Source: Melieria omissa
Lineage: Eukaryota > Arthropoda > Insecta > Diptera > Ulidiidae
NCBI GenBank assembly: GCA_963971225.1
Contig: OZ020267.1
Coordinates: 102,001,729-102,065,728 of the forward strand
DNA length: 64,000 nucleotides
Direction of reading: 5' to 3'
The notes beneath the pieces are model-generated. The model saw only the letters and a list, made by a program, of their open reading frames with translations, searched no databases and was not told where the DNA came from. Within the stretch, counting starts at the first letter, position 1. Every line of letters begins with the position of its first letter. Positions 47,633-58,877 of this stretch are shown here, one piece after another. A program made the position numbers and the translations under genes.

Positions 47633-47925
47633 ATTTTAACATCTAATTTTCCTGTTATTTACTAGAACCAAACTTGTATTGTTTAACTTTATTATTATTT
47701 TATTGAATTGCAATTGAAAACTGCTGTTATGTTTGTATTGTTTTACTTAATTATTATTTTATTGAATTGAATATGAGTTCTTATCACCTGTGTAATAGAA
47801 ATAGATGGTGAAATAAATTTTAAGTATGTTTATAAAATACGCAGCCTTTTGTTGTTACAGTTTGATGTCTGCTGCTGAGTGATGGTGTTGCATGGGCATG
47901 TGACTGCTGTATCTGTGTATGCGTT

Positions 47926-49146
47926 TTAATATCTTAAATTTATATTATTTGCTATTTCATCCCTTATTCTGCTGGCTTCATTGTTAAATGTTAATTCTGC
48001 ATTTACTTCAGTTATTTCATAGCTTTCCGTTGTTTCACTTGGTACCGCAAAGTTCCCATCATTTTCGTCCTGAATCTTGTAATGTCTGCAGATATTATGC
48101 AATGCACAACATACATTTATCATTTGCACGACTTTTTGCGGCTGGTACTGAAGACAACAGGCTAAACACCTGAAGCGGCTTTTCAGAACACCAATTGTTC
48201 GTTCAACCACATTGCGAGCTGCTGAATGCTTTATGTTGAATGTGTGCTTACATGTTCCTGCTTCTGGATCTCTATATGGAGTCAAAAGAAAAGGCTCCAG
48301 CGCATATCCAGCATCCCCCAGAAGCCAGGAATTGCGTTCACCGCCTTCAAAGCTTCTTACAAGGTGTTCTCGAGCCCTGCTCATACTCCAAATGAACGCG
48401 TCATGGCTCGATCCTGGATGACGCGCATCGACACCTTTGATGATCATGTTGTAATCGCATATCTATGTAATTGTAGGTCTGTTAGTCCGGAATATGTATA
48501 TACAGGTACTCATACACAGCCATATGTGTATACTTACAATCATAGCATTAATGCTGAAATATCCCTTTCTATTGTAAAATAGTGATTCATCGTGATGCGG
48601 CTTTGTTAATTTGATGTGCGTGCCATCGACGCAACCTATGACACCGGGAATGCGAAAATTTTCGAGAAAATGCCGCTTCGACTTGCGACGCTCGTCATTA
48701 GAGCTATTGAATTTTATCCAGGTAGCACAAATCTTTCTTTCCAAAATGGGAAGGTTTCTTGTCAAAACTTTAGAAACTGTTCTACGGTTCAAAGCTATGT
48801 CAGCATCCTTTCCAACTGATTTTTGGAAACTTCCTTCTGCTAAAAACCGTAGAGTGGCTGCTAGTTGAAGCTGGGCAGGAATTGAAGATGATGGTAGGTG
48901 CGGTGAAATAATTCTTAACAACATATTGAACGCATCTTTGTTCACGCGGTAGTATGATATGAACCTTAAATGCAGTTACAAATTGTAATTACAAACTCGC
49001 AGCCAAATAATATTTCAAAACACTTACACTGCCTCTGTAAGTTCCATGGGATTGGATTGGTCCCTTAATGCACGCCGCTTAATTTTTTCGTAAGCGTGTC
49101 TCTCTCGTTGAATGGCTAAAACCGTGGTAATAAACACTGCACTCAT
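47926..49146 (-). CDS. PIF/Harbinger transposase, apparently intact (right arm)
   Basis: Exons (minus) 49,028-49,146, 48,538-48,964 and 47,926-48,462, 360 aa. The two long exons translate identically to the left-arm gene, with Asp, Asp and Glu of the DDE nuclease in place (GCVDGTHI, SSHDAFIW, NVVERTIG). Because its own Myb-like partner is broken, mobilisation of this copy would need the partner from the left arm or elsewhere. Confidence 0.9.
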
Positions 49147-49458
49147 TTTTATAAATCTCACAAGAAATGTTTGTTTCAAATTTAATAGTCAAAAATTCAA
49201 CTGAACTTCAGTCGAAAGTTTATTGTGAATCGATTTCGAAGCTAAACTTCAGTCGAAAGTTTATTGTGAATCGATTTCGAAGCTATGAAAACGAGTGGAA
49301 TACAGCACATGAAAAATGAATTCACTCGATTTGCAATTTCGATTTCAATTCGATTTCGATCCAAAGGGTTATTTTTCAAGCGCCCGGCCGAAGGCCGGCC
49401 ACACAAAAGGAGTTTGAATACAGAAATACTGTTAGCACATTACTGATGCTCCGGCACA

Positions 49459-50573
49459 CTACACCTTTTCAAGTTCGATTTCAGAAAGCGTAAAAGCAAT
49501 TTCAGAAAGCGTAAATTCAATTTCAGAAAGCGTAAATTCAATTTCAGAAAGCGTAAATTCAATTTCAGAAAGCGTAAATTCAATTTCAGAAAGCGTAAAT
49601 TCAATTTCAGAAACATAAATTCAATTTCAGAAAGCGTAAATTCAATTTCGGAAAGCGTAAATTCAATTTCAGAAAACGTAAATTCAATTTCAGAAACATA
49701 AATTCAATTTCAGAGCAAATGTTGAATTTATTTTGGTTGCATTTACACAGATTTGATTTGTTTGGATACCTCTGTGTTTCCTCCGATATCTGCCCTGTAC
49801 ATGTATATTGACAGGTTGACCAAAAAGGAAATTGAGTCATCATGGCGTACCAGGACCGACTGTGGCCCTCCCTCTCCTTGACGAAAACACGATTCGTACT
49901 GTCCTTGAGTCGTACCTCCATTCGTCAGCTCGTTGGAGTCATCACCGGACACTGCACTATTGGATCTATGCTTACCAAATGGCGCCTCTCGTCGGGTGAT
50001 GTCTGCCGTAGCTATGGAGATGAAGAAGAAGTAGAAACGATACAACACTTCCTGTGTCACTGCCCGGCTCTGCAGGAACGCCGTCTCCGCACCTTGTGGT
50101 CAAGGTTCCTGGCCGACCTGGCTTTCACGGCGAAGGTCGAAATCTCGAATCTGCTCTCCTTCATTAAGAGGTCGAACTGGTTTCCCCTTGATTGAGACTA
50201 TTGGTTAGCTCCAGAACACCATAAGAAGGGATTCACAATAGGCCATTATGGCCTCCGAGTGTACACATAGCTTTCGTACGTAGTTAAAAAATTTGGCAAA
50301 GTGCACTTTTCCAAAAACATTTTTTATACATTAGAGGTAGTTTCTGAAATTGAATTTACGTTTTCCGAAATTGAATTTACGCTTTCTGAAATTGAATATA
50401 CGCTTTCTGAAATTGAATTTATGTTTCTGAAATTGAATTTACGCTTTCTGAAATTGAATTTACGCTTTCTGAAATTGAATTTATGTTTCTGAAATTGAAT
50501 TTTTTCCGAAATTGAATTTACGCTTTCTGAAATTGAATTTACGCTTTCTGAAATCGAACTTGAAAAGGTGTAG
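49459..50573. mobile_element. Foldback-like element (right arm)
   Basis: Mirror of 28,935-30,219, with arrays at about 49,479-49,714 and 50,338-50,553. It is 170 bp shorter because of unit number; one junction unit is fused (GAATTTTTTCCGAAATTG near 50,498). Confidence 0.75.
49842..50195 (+). pseudogene. LINE ORF2 C-terminal fragment (right arm)
   Basis: Mirror of 29,358-29,711: a 117-codon tail with the Cys/His cluster CRSYGDEEEVETIQHFLCHC, no reverse transcriptase. It is held between the two minisatellite arrays. Confidence 0.7.
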
Positions 50574-50917
50574 TTGCTCCTATGAGGGTTATTTTTCAAG
50601 CGCCCGGCCGAAGGCCGGCCACACAAAAGGAGTTTGAATACAGAAATACTGTAAATATTTGACTGAATCTGAAGCCCTACTTGCACTTAAGAGGGTTATT
50701 ACCCCTCTCCCCTCTTTTTCCACCTAACTACTTCACCTTATTGGCAAGTAATTACGAGTTTTCTCGATTCGAAGGTAAAATTTAAAAAATTAATTTAAAA
50801 AAAACTACACATTTCCGACGGTTTTCCTTTCAAGGGGGATATATGGGGACCGCCCCCCTACCCCCCACAAAATTTTATCCCCCTCCTCAACCGCCCATAT
50901 ATAAGAGTCCTTCCAAA

Positions 50918-51697
50918 ATTTTAAAAATAAAATAAAATCACGAGCAAATACGGCGCAGGCAGCACAAAGCGTCACAGTCACATTTGCAAGTAAACAAGCA
51001 GCTTGGGGAGAGCAAACTGAGCGGATATGTCCATAAATTGTATAAATTGCAAGGCGGATGTGAAAATGGCCTTTGGGGGCACTGCGTCGAAAGCTGTTGC
51101 TGCTGCCGGTTGTCCGTTGGGTGTTTTGCGCTTTCGGTTGGTTTCTTCGCCAGCAGTTAAAACAGACGTGCACTTTAATGTATTTTTAGTCAGTGGCGTA
51201 TTCTTGTAGCGTTGGCCTATCTGTTGAACTTTTACATAGACAACTTTATTAGGTCATATTGACAGCTTACAATTAAATAAACAGCGGTAAATGGCTTTAG
51301 ATGAAATGCTAGAAAACATTATTAAGTTTTTCAGTTGTTATTCAATACTAAACCTTAACACATACGAGTTGAGATTTAATCACATGACATACAAATATAT
51401 ACATAATTTTTTCTATAAAACCGCTCATCGTTGTGGTAATTGTTGTCTTTATTATCGTATTTAAAATTTATTACATTTTTCTCTCATCCAAAATAGTCTA
51501 TGGAACAAATCACTGTGCACTTATAACAACAACAACTTCAAAGCATTGTGTGCTGTCTAAAGCAACTGTCAAGCGTTATTAATAAAACTATCAACATTTT
51601 GCAGCCATTGATTGCATACAATAGAGCTGCACTCGTACGGACTTATTAGAGATGATATCTCAAGTGAGTGCCTGTCACACACACACACACACTCGCA
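50918..51697. other. Region right of the inverted repeat
   Basis: Unique DNA, apart from the isolated AT-hook 3' UTR copy. A short GC-rich frame at 51,027-51,209 has no recognisable domain and I do not call it. Confidence 0.4.
51327..51473 (-). repeat. Isolated third copy of the AT-hook gene 3' UTR
   Basis: AAGTTTTTCAGTTGTTATTC through to TTTAAAATTTATTAC matches 33,112-33,260 in the same orientation. It is not followed by the coding region, nor preceded by Harbinger: it reads ACATTATTAAGTTTTTC where the arms read CTGATTAAGTTTTTC. It may therefore show the sequence before the Harbinger insertion. Confidence 0.8.
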
Positions 51698-51705
51698 CTC
51701 GCCAC

Positions 51706-53241
51706 CAGTGCTGCCGAACGTACTACTATAGTAGTATTTTGCTACTATTTCGTCATTTGTACTACCGTACTACCCACAGGCCGATTTTACTACTATTTTC
51801 TGAGATATAAACGTACAAGCAAAAAAAATTACGATATAAAAGTTATGTTTTGCTTCGATGTTAAAAAACAATTTAGCGAACATAAAATGATCTTTTCGCT
51901 GCCAATTTTGGCCTTTTTTGAGAAAATTTTGGTCCAAAAAATTTTAGTTGAGTGGCAACCGTAATTCTAAGAAAAGAATATACAAACATGTTACCGAACT
52001 AAACATTGTCGAAGGACGAAATTTAAATCAACGTTGTCCTTTTTTAACAATAACAATAATATAACCTAACCTAACCTAACCTAACCTAACCTAACCGCGT
52101 TGCCAAATGCTGTTCGTACAATACTTCACAGGATTGTTATTATATGATATAAGCTTTTGATAAAGTGCTTAACTTTGAAAACAGCGCAACGGATGCGATA
52201 TCCAAAAAAGAACATCAGGCAATAATAGAGTTATATTACTGTATTTAAATACAAAATAACTCAATATTTTAGCATATTCTTGTAGGAATCTTTTAAACTT
52301 TGATAAAGACAATAAAGTGGTTGTTGGGACGTCGACAAGTCAGAAACAATTAAACTGAGATGAAACGTGTAATTCGCAATCATTGGAATATACTGATAAA
52401 AGTGTATAAAATCTTTCGATTTCTTTTGGGCTTGGCATTTTTATCCAACCAGTGGAAATTAGGGCCAAATCCCGCTGGATTATTAATCATACAAATTAAT
52501 TTTTAAATTAAAAATTTCAATTTAAAGTATGCTCAAAATTGGGCCATTTTTAAGAAAATATAAATAAAAAATATTGTTCGTCGTGTTTCGTTTTTTTTGC
52601 AGTTAATTGGTTTCTCTTGTTTGTTTGCTTGAAGTGCTAAAAGTAATATTCGAACGATATTTGATATTAATAAAAAATTTTAATAATACATAATTTTTGT
52701 TATGGAATTTTAAACTCCAGGTATTTAAAAACCCGTCTACCAAAAAACCTTTAAAAACAAATTGCAGTATATTTTTCTTTATTTTCAGCAAATATGTAAA
52801 TCATGCTAAACCACGCCTACAAATATAATTCGACTATTATATAAAATACATTTTGGTTAAGATTAAGTATTTTATCAAAGCTTTATAAATTTTTTCCGTG
52901 AAGTCCATCGAAAAAGAAGTATTATTAAATCTGTGGTCAAAAACGATTATCGCTTAGGACTTAAGCGATTATTGCCAAACAAATTACTATTAGTGTATAA
53001 TAAAAACATGTAAAATTTGTTTATATGCATTTTTGTAACTGAATTACATTGTTTCTTTCACTTTTTTAAAAATCAAATTCTTAATGTGTTTTGAAACTTA
53101 GTATTTGATTTAGTAGTTGATGAAGCCTTGCGATTTTGTATACTGTGAAGAAAATATGTAAGTGTACTACTCAAAGTCCGTAAATACTACCCAAAAATCA
53201 TAACATGTACTACTGAAACAAAATGGAAAACGGCAGCACTG
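51706..53241. mobile_element. 1,536-bp hAT-type element with perfect 8-bp target duplication
   Basis: Inverted ends CAGTGCTGCCG, flanked by CTCGCCAC at 51,698-51,705 and 53,242-53,249. Subterminal GTACTAC/GTAGTA motifs are scattered inside both ends (about 51,720-51,795 and 53,165-53,215), as expected of hAT transposase binding sites. No open transposase. Non-autonomous. Confidence 0.85.
52065..52096. repeat. CCTAA repeat, six units
   Basis: Six tandem CCTAA units, the complement of the canonical insect telomere unit TTAGG, inside the hAT-type element. Dipterans are known to have lost this telomere type. Confidence 0.9.
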
Positions 53242-53249
53242 CTCGCCAC

Positions 53250-53926
53250 GCATGCACCTCTCCATTTCACAGTGGGCCGACGCTCGGGGCGCTTATTATC
53301 TCGTTTCCAGCGGCACATGCCTAAATTAGCACTTTATTATGCTCACACCGGGCTGGCAGGTAATTTGAAGACGATCTCCCTCAGCTGCCGCAACGCCCAT
53401 CCACACTAACACAAACAATAACAACAATGGCGAAAGCGAACGGAGCCAGCACGGAGACAGCACGGAGACACCAGCACTTGGCGGCGTCTAATGAGCATGA
53501 TGAAGTGCTCAGCAGTCCACTGTTTGTGCCAACAACAATGAAGGCCACTCGCTGTATGTGCCGGCCGGTGCAGTTTGGTGGCGCTGCTGGTTGCAGCGTA
53601 ATTTCTCGCCATTGCTGCCATAAATTAAGCCTACATCGAGGTGTCGCAGATGCTGCTGGATAGCGTACCACAGATTTATTTGCATAATGATGCATGCCGG
53701 CACATGGCAGCCTTTGTGATAGGCCACATGTGGGCAACAATGAAAACGATTCTTTTGAGTTTGTAGAAATGTGCATATAAATAAATAAAAAACTTATATT
53801 GCTTGGAAATTGGTGCACGGAAATTAAACAAAGTAATAATACTGCAATTAACACATTAACACACAAAAAAAATTATATTATTATCTCGTTGAGTACTTTT
53901 TCTTTTTAAAAGATATTACTACTAAC
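53250..53926. other. Unique region, no gene supported
   Basis: GC-richer in 53,260-53,720, with overlapping open frames on both strands but no domain, splice pattern or convincing start. AT-rich after that. Confidence 0.35.
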
Positions 53927-54080
53927 AATTTATAACCTGCCGCAAAGTTTCTTTCCTGTTGCTTTTGCTTTGCAGTTGATAGCACCAAGAGATAAAAGGG
54001 CCTCTTCAACTTGATCTTTTCACGGGAGACACTGTCTCCCTGGTCGCCGTTGACCTACAACTACCGCACGTGCTTCGACA
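53927..54080 (-). mobile_element. Diverged RTE 3' fragment
   Basis: Matches about 150 bp of the RTE element at 33,700-33,850 (CACCAAGAGAT, GGGCCTCTTCAACTTG, GGAGACAC.GTCTC) with many substitutions. It is an older insertion than the one at 33,652. Confidence 0.75.
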
Positions 54081-54309
54081 GTGTAAAAAATAAGAAAAAA
54101 TTAAAGCAGATTTTGACAAAAGTAGTATCATGTTAAAGGTAAATGTTTAATTAAGCTGCCGAAATACTTTACTGAAAAATTATCGAGATTGGGAGACATA
54201 TGTAGCCTTTCAAAGTCGGATATATTCCGGACAACTTTCAACCCTTTCGAAGTCGGACCTGAGACAACTGGTTCCCAAAAATCATTGGTCTTTCAACTGG
54301 GTTTTTTAA

Positions 54310-55178
54310 CAGGGCTATTCTGGCAACTATCTTTCAACTCACCTCAATCTTTTGAAGTACAAAAATCGTTCGAAAGACAATTTGCTATTCTAGCAACTAT
54401 CTTGAAAGCTTTTTTCCGTAACATGAAAGACAGTTTGAAAGATGTGCTTTTGGGGTCGTCTTTCAGCTTGCAAAAAGTACGTGCGTTGTGTTTGTGTTAT
54501 AAAGAGATATGTATATAATATATATGGACATATTTTATAAAAGAATGCAATTACTTTTTTAATTTTTACTTCAGCTTGATTTCTTCAGCCATTGATTGAA
54601 ATTTTTGAAATTTTGTTTGAATTTTTCATTTTCAGTATTGCCAGCATCGAACAGAGCACTTGGTTTACAAATGTGAGATTTTTATGAAGGATGAAAGAAA
54701 ACGTAAAAATACACCAATTAACAGCAAAAGTACATAATATAAATTGGCCGAAAGTGTTTGTCTTCATGTGCTGTTCATTGCCTTAAGGTTAAATCTGACA
54801 ACATCATTAACATCACATAAAAAATAAAACAATTAATTTGAATTCATATTTTTACACCAGTTCTTGTCTTTTCTAAAAAGAAATACGTAACTGCAAAATA
54901 ATCCTGATAAACATATCTGTAATTAAAAAGAAAATCATAACGAAAATTGGAAAAATAATTTTCTTTCATCATTGCAAAATTGCTTCAAATTTCACAGAAA
55001 AAGAGTTGGCTGGCAATGCTGTTCGCCAAAAACAGCTTTTCAACTCGAGTGTTGAATTTTAGAGCTTTTTCCGAAAGATTTTTTCGTTGGAATAGCTAAA
55101 ATCTTTCATTCAGTCTTTCAAACTATCTTTCAATAATCTTTTGAAAGTGTTTCAACAGTCTTTGCCAGAATAGCCCTG
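54310..55178. mobile_element. 869-bp MITE flanked by TAA
   Basis: Inverted ends CAGGGCTATTCTGGCAA, followed by CTTTCAA-rich subterminal sequence that is itself inverted on the other side, with TAA at 54,307-54,309 and 55,179-55,181. A 3-bp TAA/TTA target fits a PIF/Harbinger-type MITE. There is no coding capacity, and the ends differ from those of the Harbinger copies in the arms. Confidence 0.75.
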
Positions 55179-55633
55179 TAAGTCAATTTGACAACCAGTT
55201 GTCCAAGTGACTGTCAGCGGATGCAGAAGTCAGTCAGTTCGCGTCTAACCGTTCACGTCAAAGTAAATCCTAAGTAGCGACACTCTTTGACAACCGGACG
55301 TTGATCTTTGCTGAAGGCTCCTGTCAAATTGTTGTTGTTCACGTGTAAAACGGTCACTGTGGTGAATAAGTACATTAACTTTCAGGGTTACGTGCACTTG
55401 ACAAACCCTGTAAAACTGTAGAAGTCATGAATTTGTTAAGTGTAGTTTAAAACGATTTTATATTTCGGACACGGAGTTTTTATGGTGGCATGAGTAGGGG
55501 AAAACAAATTAAATATTTATCTAAAAAATTTATTGCCTTCCAAATAGAATTATGAAACAATTTTAATTAATTTCCAATGTTTTGCAAAAGCAACTCTGCC
55601 CGGCAAAAAATATTCACCACAAGTCTTTGTCAG

Positions 55634-55760
55634 TTGCAATTTCAAATTCATCGCCTGCATTGAAGCAAAAGCCACCGAAATCAGAACAGAGATGAACGAG
55701 CTGAAAGCACATTTGTACCAGCGCTTCGGAAGCAATATATCGCTGGAAAACGATGACTAA
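55634..55760 (+). pseudogene. Pfdn4: Last exon of prefoldin subunit 4 (copy B)
   Basis: Same frame as copy A, ending at the TAA at 55,758-55,760; EMNELKAHLYQRFGSNISL here, against EINELKAH in copy A. No upstream exons are visible in the 54-55.2 kb region, which differs from copy A, so at least one of the two copies must be a stranded fragment. Confidence 0.6.
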
Positions 55761-56123
55761 ACGCTAGACCAAAATTCCAGTTAACCGAATAAGAAAATAA
55801 AACCAAAACCCGTATAACCCAAAATCCAATAGCACATCGTTAGTGGCAGCAAAATGTTTTGGCTGTTTACTCGAAGGGTATGAAGAATCGCATGCAACAT
55901 GTTGCATTTAGCGACAGTGACAATTTATGAAACCTGCAAAATCTGACAACAGTTTGCATTTAGATCTTCAAAACTGGGCCAATACTGTAAACCGAGAATT
56001 GCAACTACGATGCGACATTGTATTTTGGCTTCAACGGGTCTATAAAAAATGAAATTTGTAAACCAAAACGCAATTCCCGCGTTATACATAAAAACATAAA
56101 TATTTAACAACTGTATTAAGTGC

Positions 56124-57751
56124 TCAGGTGAGCTCTGTTTGATTTGCAAAGATGTACAGCAGGTTTTCGCTCGCATTGTCCAGGCAAGCTTCCTGTAAAA
56201 TTCAAACAAATTAGTTATGGTGTTTTAACAAAAGCGTGGCGCATTCTACCTTCAGAAAGTTGGGCTGAAATGGCGCCTTGTAGTTCTCCCACTGCATCAA
56301 TTCATTGATTTGCTTGCCCTCATTCGAAACGCTCGGCTGCTGCGAATTCTAAAAATTAGAACGAAAACTTTTCAAATGTAATACTTATAAAAAGAATTTA
56401 CTATTACTTCTCCATTTGCCCGAGCAATTGCAGCAAAGACTGTCGTGCGTTTGGCAGGTAGAAAAGTCCTGCTGCAGTGTGAACAAATCCAGCAGCTCTT
56501 CGGCCGTAAATTTCATGGTATCGCCTGACGTTTTCGCTCCCGTCTGTAGCACAGTCACCCAGTGACATTTTCGCCACCTGACGCTGAAAAATCGTTTCCT
56601 CTATGCAGCCAGCAGTAACCAAGCGATAGATTTTCACATCTTTCGTCTGACCATCGCGCCAAATGCGTGCCATGGCTTGTGCATCGGTGGCCGGATTCCA
56701 GTCGTTGTCAAAGAGTATCAGACGTGATGCGCCCACCAAGTTCAAACCTACGCCGCCAGCCTCTTGGCGCTTAGCAGGAAAACCAAAGCTGCATTATCGC
56801 CGTCGGCTGACGCATTGAACTGCGTCACATTTGCATTGCGATCCGCGCTGGTTGTGGCACCATCCAGGCGCAAACAGTGTATCCCCAAATAATCGCAGAG
56901 TCCCTGTAGCATGTTCAGCGTTTTGGTGTGATTCGACACCAGCACACACTTTTCTCGTCGCGCCACCACAGTGGCTACGAGGAAATTTTGCAACAATTCC
57001 AGCTTGGCCAAGTCGAAGGGTCCCATATCGGCGCATTTGGGCAGAAAGCGCTCCAAATTGCGCGTGAACAAATTTGGGGTTCTGGTGCGCGCCACCAATG
57101 ACAGATGATTGCAGATTTTCTTAAGCACAATAATGATCTGAAGTGGGCTGAGGTCCTTGAAAATGCTATCCTTGCGCTTGGCATACAAGTCCAACGCCTT
57201 CTGCAGTATGAACTGCTGCAGCTCGGAGGGCCGTAAGAAGCAGATGTACTCACGCTTCTTGGGCAAGTATTGACGGTTCAGCGTCTGCAGGCGGCGCAGC
57301 AGAAACTTCTCTGAAATGAGGTTCAATTCTCGGGTACGCTCAGCAGCAAACTCTTTCACCTCCTGCGCTGCTTCGGGGCTTTGGCTTTCCTGCAGCGGCA
57401 CTTCGTAACGACGATGGAACTCCTGTGCACTGCCAAGAATGCCGGGATTCACGAAATCTGCCAAAGCAAAGAATTCCTACAGGTCGTTTTGAACCGGCGT
57501 ACCAGTCAGCACAATGAGTCGCTGTATATTTAGATCGCGCAAGGCAGTGCAGATTTTGGTCGATTGATTTTTGAGACGATGTCCCTCGTCGCATATCAAC
57601 AGGTCGAACTTGAGTTGCTGGAACTCTGCCACGTGACCGAGCAGACTTTCATACGACACAATGACGAAGGGCACATGATGCCGCCGCGAGTAGGTGGCAA
57701 GCGGGCGCTTTCCGCTCCACTTTGCCATCCCTCAGACATTTTGCAGATGCT
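56124..57751 (-). pseudogene. RAD54B: RAD54B-like SNF2 helicase, truncated and broken (copy B)
   Basis: Same gene structure and the same lesions as copy A (no Walker A, TAG after QNDL at about 57,478, tail frameshift near 56,520). A further private CT insertion at about 56,763 breaks motif V (SAKRLAA-stop instead of SAKAGGVGL). Other changes: LILFDND here, against LIPFDND in copy A, the former being the more usual form of the motif, and EETIFQRQ against EEKIFQRQ. Confidence 0.85.
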
Positions 57752-57972
57752 GGTACAGGTGCCATATTTTCCGACAAACGCAGCGGCAAGTGTTCACATT
57801 TGGCATTTTTCGACGACTCAGTGCGACTCACTACGACGGCCAATACGGTGTACCAATTGCACTCCAAATTGTTGATCATTGGGTGTTGTTTTTATTGGAT
57901 TGCGGTATGTAGCGCTGCACGGCCGCCAGTGTATAATTGTGAGCACACACCATTACCGGACCACGCTCCATT

Positions 57973-58877
57973 TATATATATATTTATATATATATTTTAT
58001 ATATTTTATTTTTTATTTTATCTTATTTTATTTTTTTTTAATTTTATTTAATTTAATTTAATTTTATTTTATTTTATTTTATTTTATTTTATTTTATTTT
58101 ATTTTATTTTATTTTATTTTATTTTATTTTATTTTATTGTATTTTATTTTATTTTATTTTATTTTATTTTATTTTATTTTATTTTATTTTATTTTATTTT
58201 TTATAATTTTATTTAATTTAATTTAATTTTATTTAATTTTATTTTATTTTATTTTATTTTATTTTATTTTATTTTATTTTATTTTATTTTATTTTATTTT
58301 ATTTTATTTTATTTTATTTTATTGTATTTTATTTTATTGTATTTTATTTTATTTTATTTTATTTTATTTTATTTTATTTTATTTTATTTTATTTTATGTT
58401 ATTTTATTTTATTTTATTTTATTTTATTTTATTTTATTTTATTTTATTTTATTTTATTGTATTTTATTTTATTTTATTTTATTTTATTTTATTTTATTTT
58501 ATTTTATTTTATTTTATTTTATTTTATTTTATTTTATTTTATTTTATTTTATTTTATTTTATTGTATTTTATTTTATTTTATTTTATTTTATTTTATTTT
58601 ATTTTATTTTATTTTATTTTATTTTATTTTATTTTATTTTATTGTATTTTATTTTATTGTATTTTATTTTATTTTATTTTATTTTATTTTATTTTATTTT
58701 ATTTTATTTTATTTTATTTTATTTTATTTTATTTTATTTTATTTTATTTTATTTTATTTTATGTTATTTTATTTTATTTTATTTTATTTTATTTTATTTT
58801 ATTTTATTTTATTTTATTGTATTTTATTTTATTTTATTTTATTTTATTTTATTTTATTTTATGTTATTTTATTTTAT
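57973..58877. repeat. TTTTA pentanucleotide array, expanded version
   Basis: About 0.9 kb of TTTTA units with occasional TTGTA, TTATG and TTAA variants, between RAD54B copy B and S1 copy B. Long apparent frames reading (ILFYF)n are produced by the repeat. It is roughly nine times the length of the array at 19,251-19,352. Confidence 0.97.

Larger units (their letters stand above)
46490..49367. mobile_element. PIF/Harbinger transposon (right arm)
   Basis: Mirror of 30,314-33,107. The transposase is intact but the Myb-like gene is broken, and an approximately 80-bp stretch near 46,620-46,700 is absent from the left copy. Confidence 0.8.
44288..50917. repeat. Large inverted repeat, right arm (with Tc1 inside)
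   Basis: Reverse complement of 28,597-33,651. 44,288-44,327 is the inner tip, 44,328-46,018 is the Tc1 insertion, and the match resumes at 46,019. Ends at GAGTCCTTCCAA. See the left arm for contents. Confidence 0.95.
55259..57972. repeat. RAD54B/prefoldin block, copy B
   Basis: Direct copy of 25,576-28,287. On the left it borders unrelated DNA just after the 869-bp MITE; on the right it runs straight into the TTTTA array. Confidence 0.95.

Noticed and set aside
51027..51209. Small Cys-containing protein starting MSINCINCKADVKM
   Set aside because: Short, no recognisable domain, no polyadenylation or splice support, and no second copy to show conservation.
52065..52096. Chromosome-end telomere
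   Set aside because: Only six units, internal to a hAT-type element with intact flanking duplications.
53381..53866. 161-codon frame on minus and overlapping frames on plus
   Set aside because: Competing frames on both strands, no domain, no credible start or splice sites.
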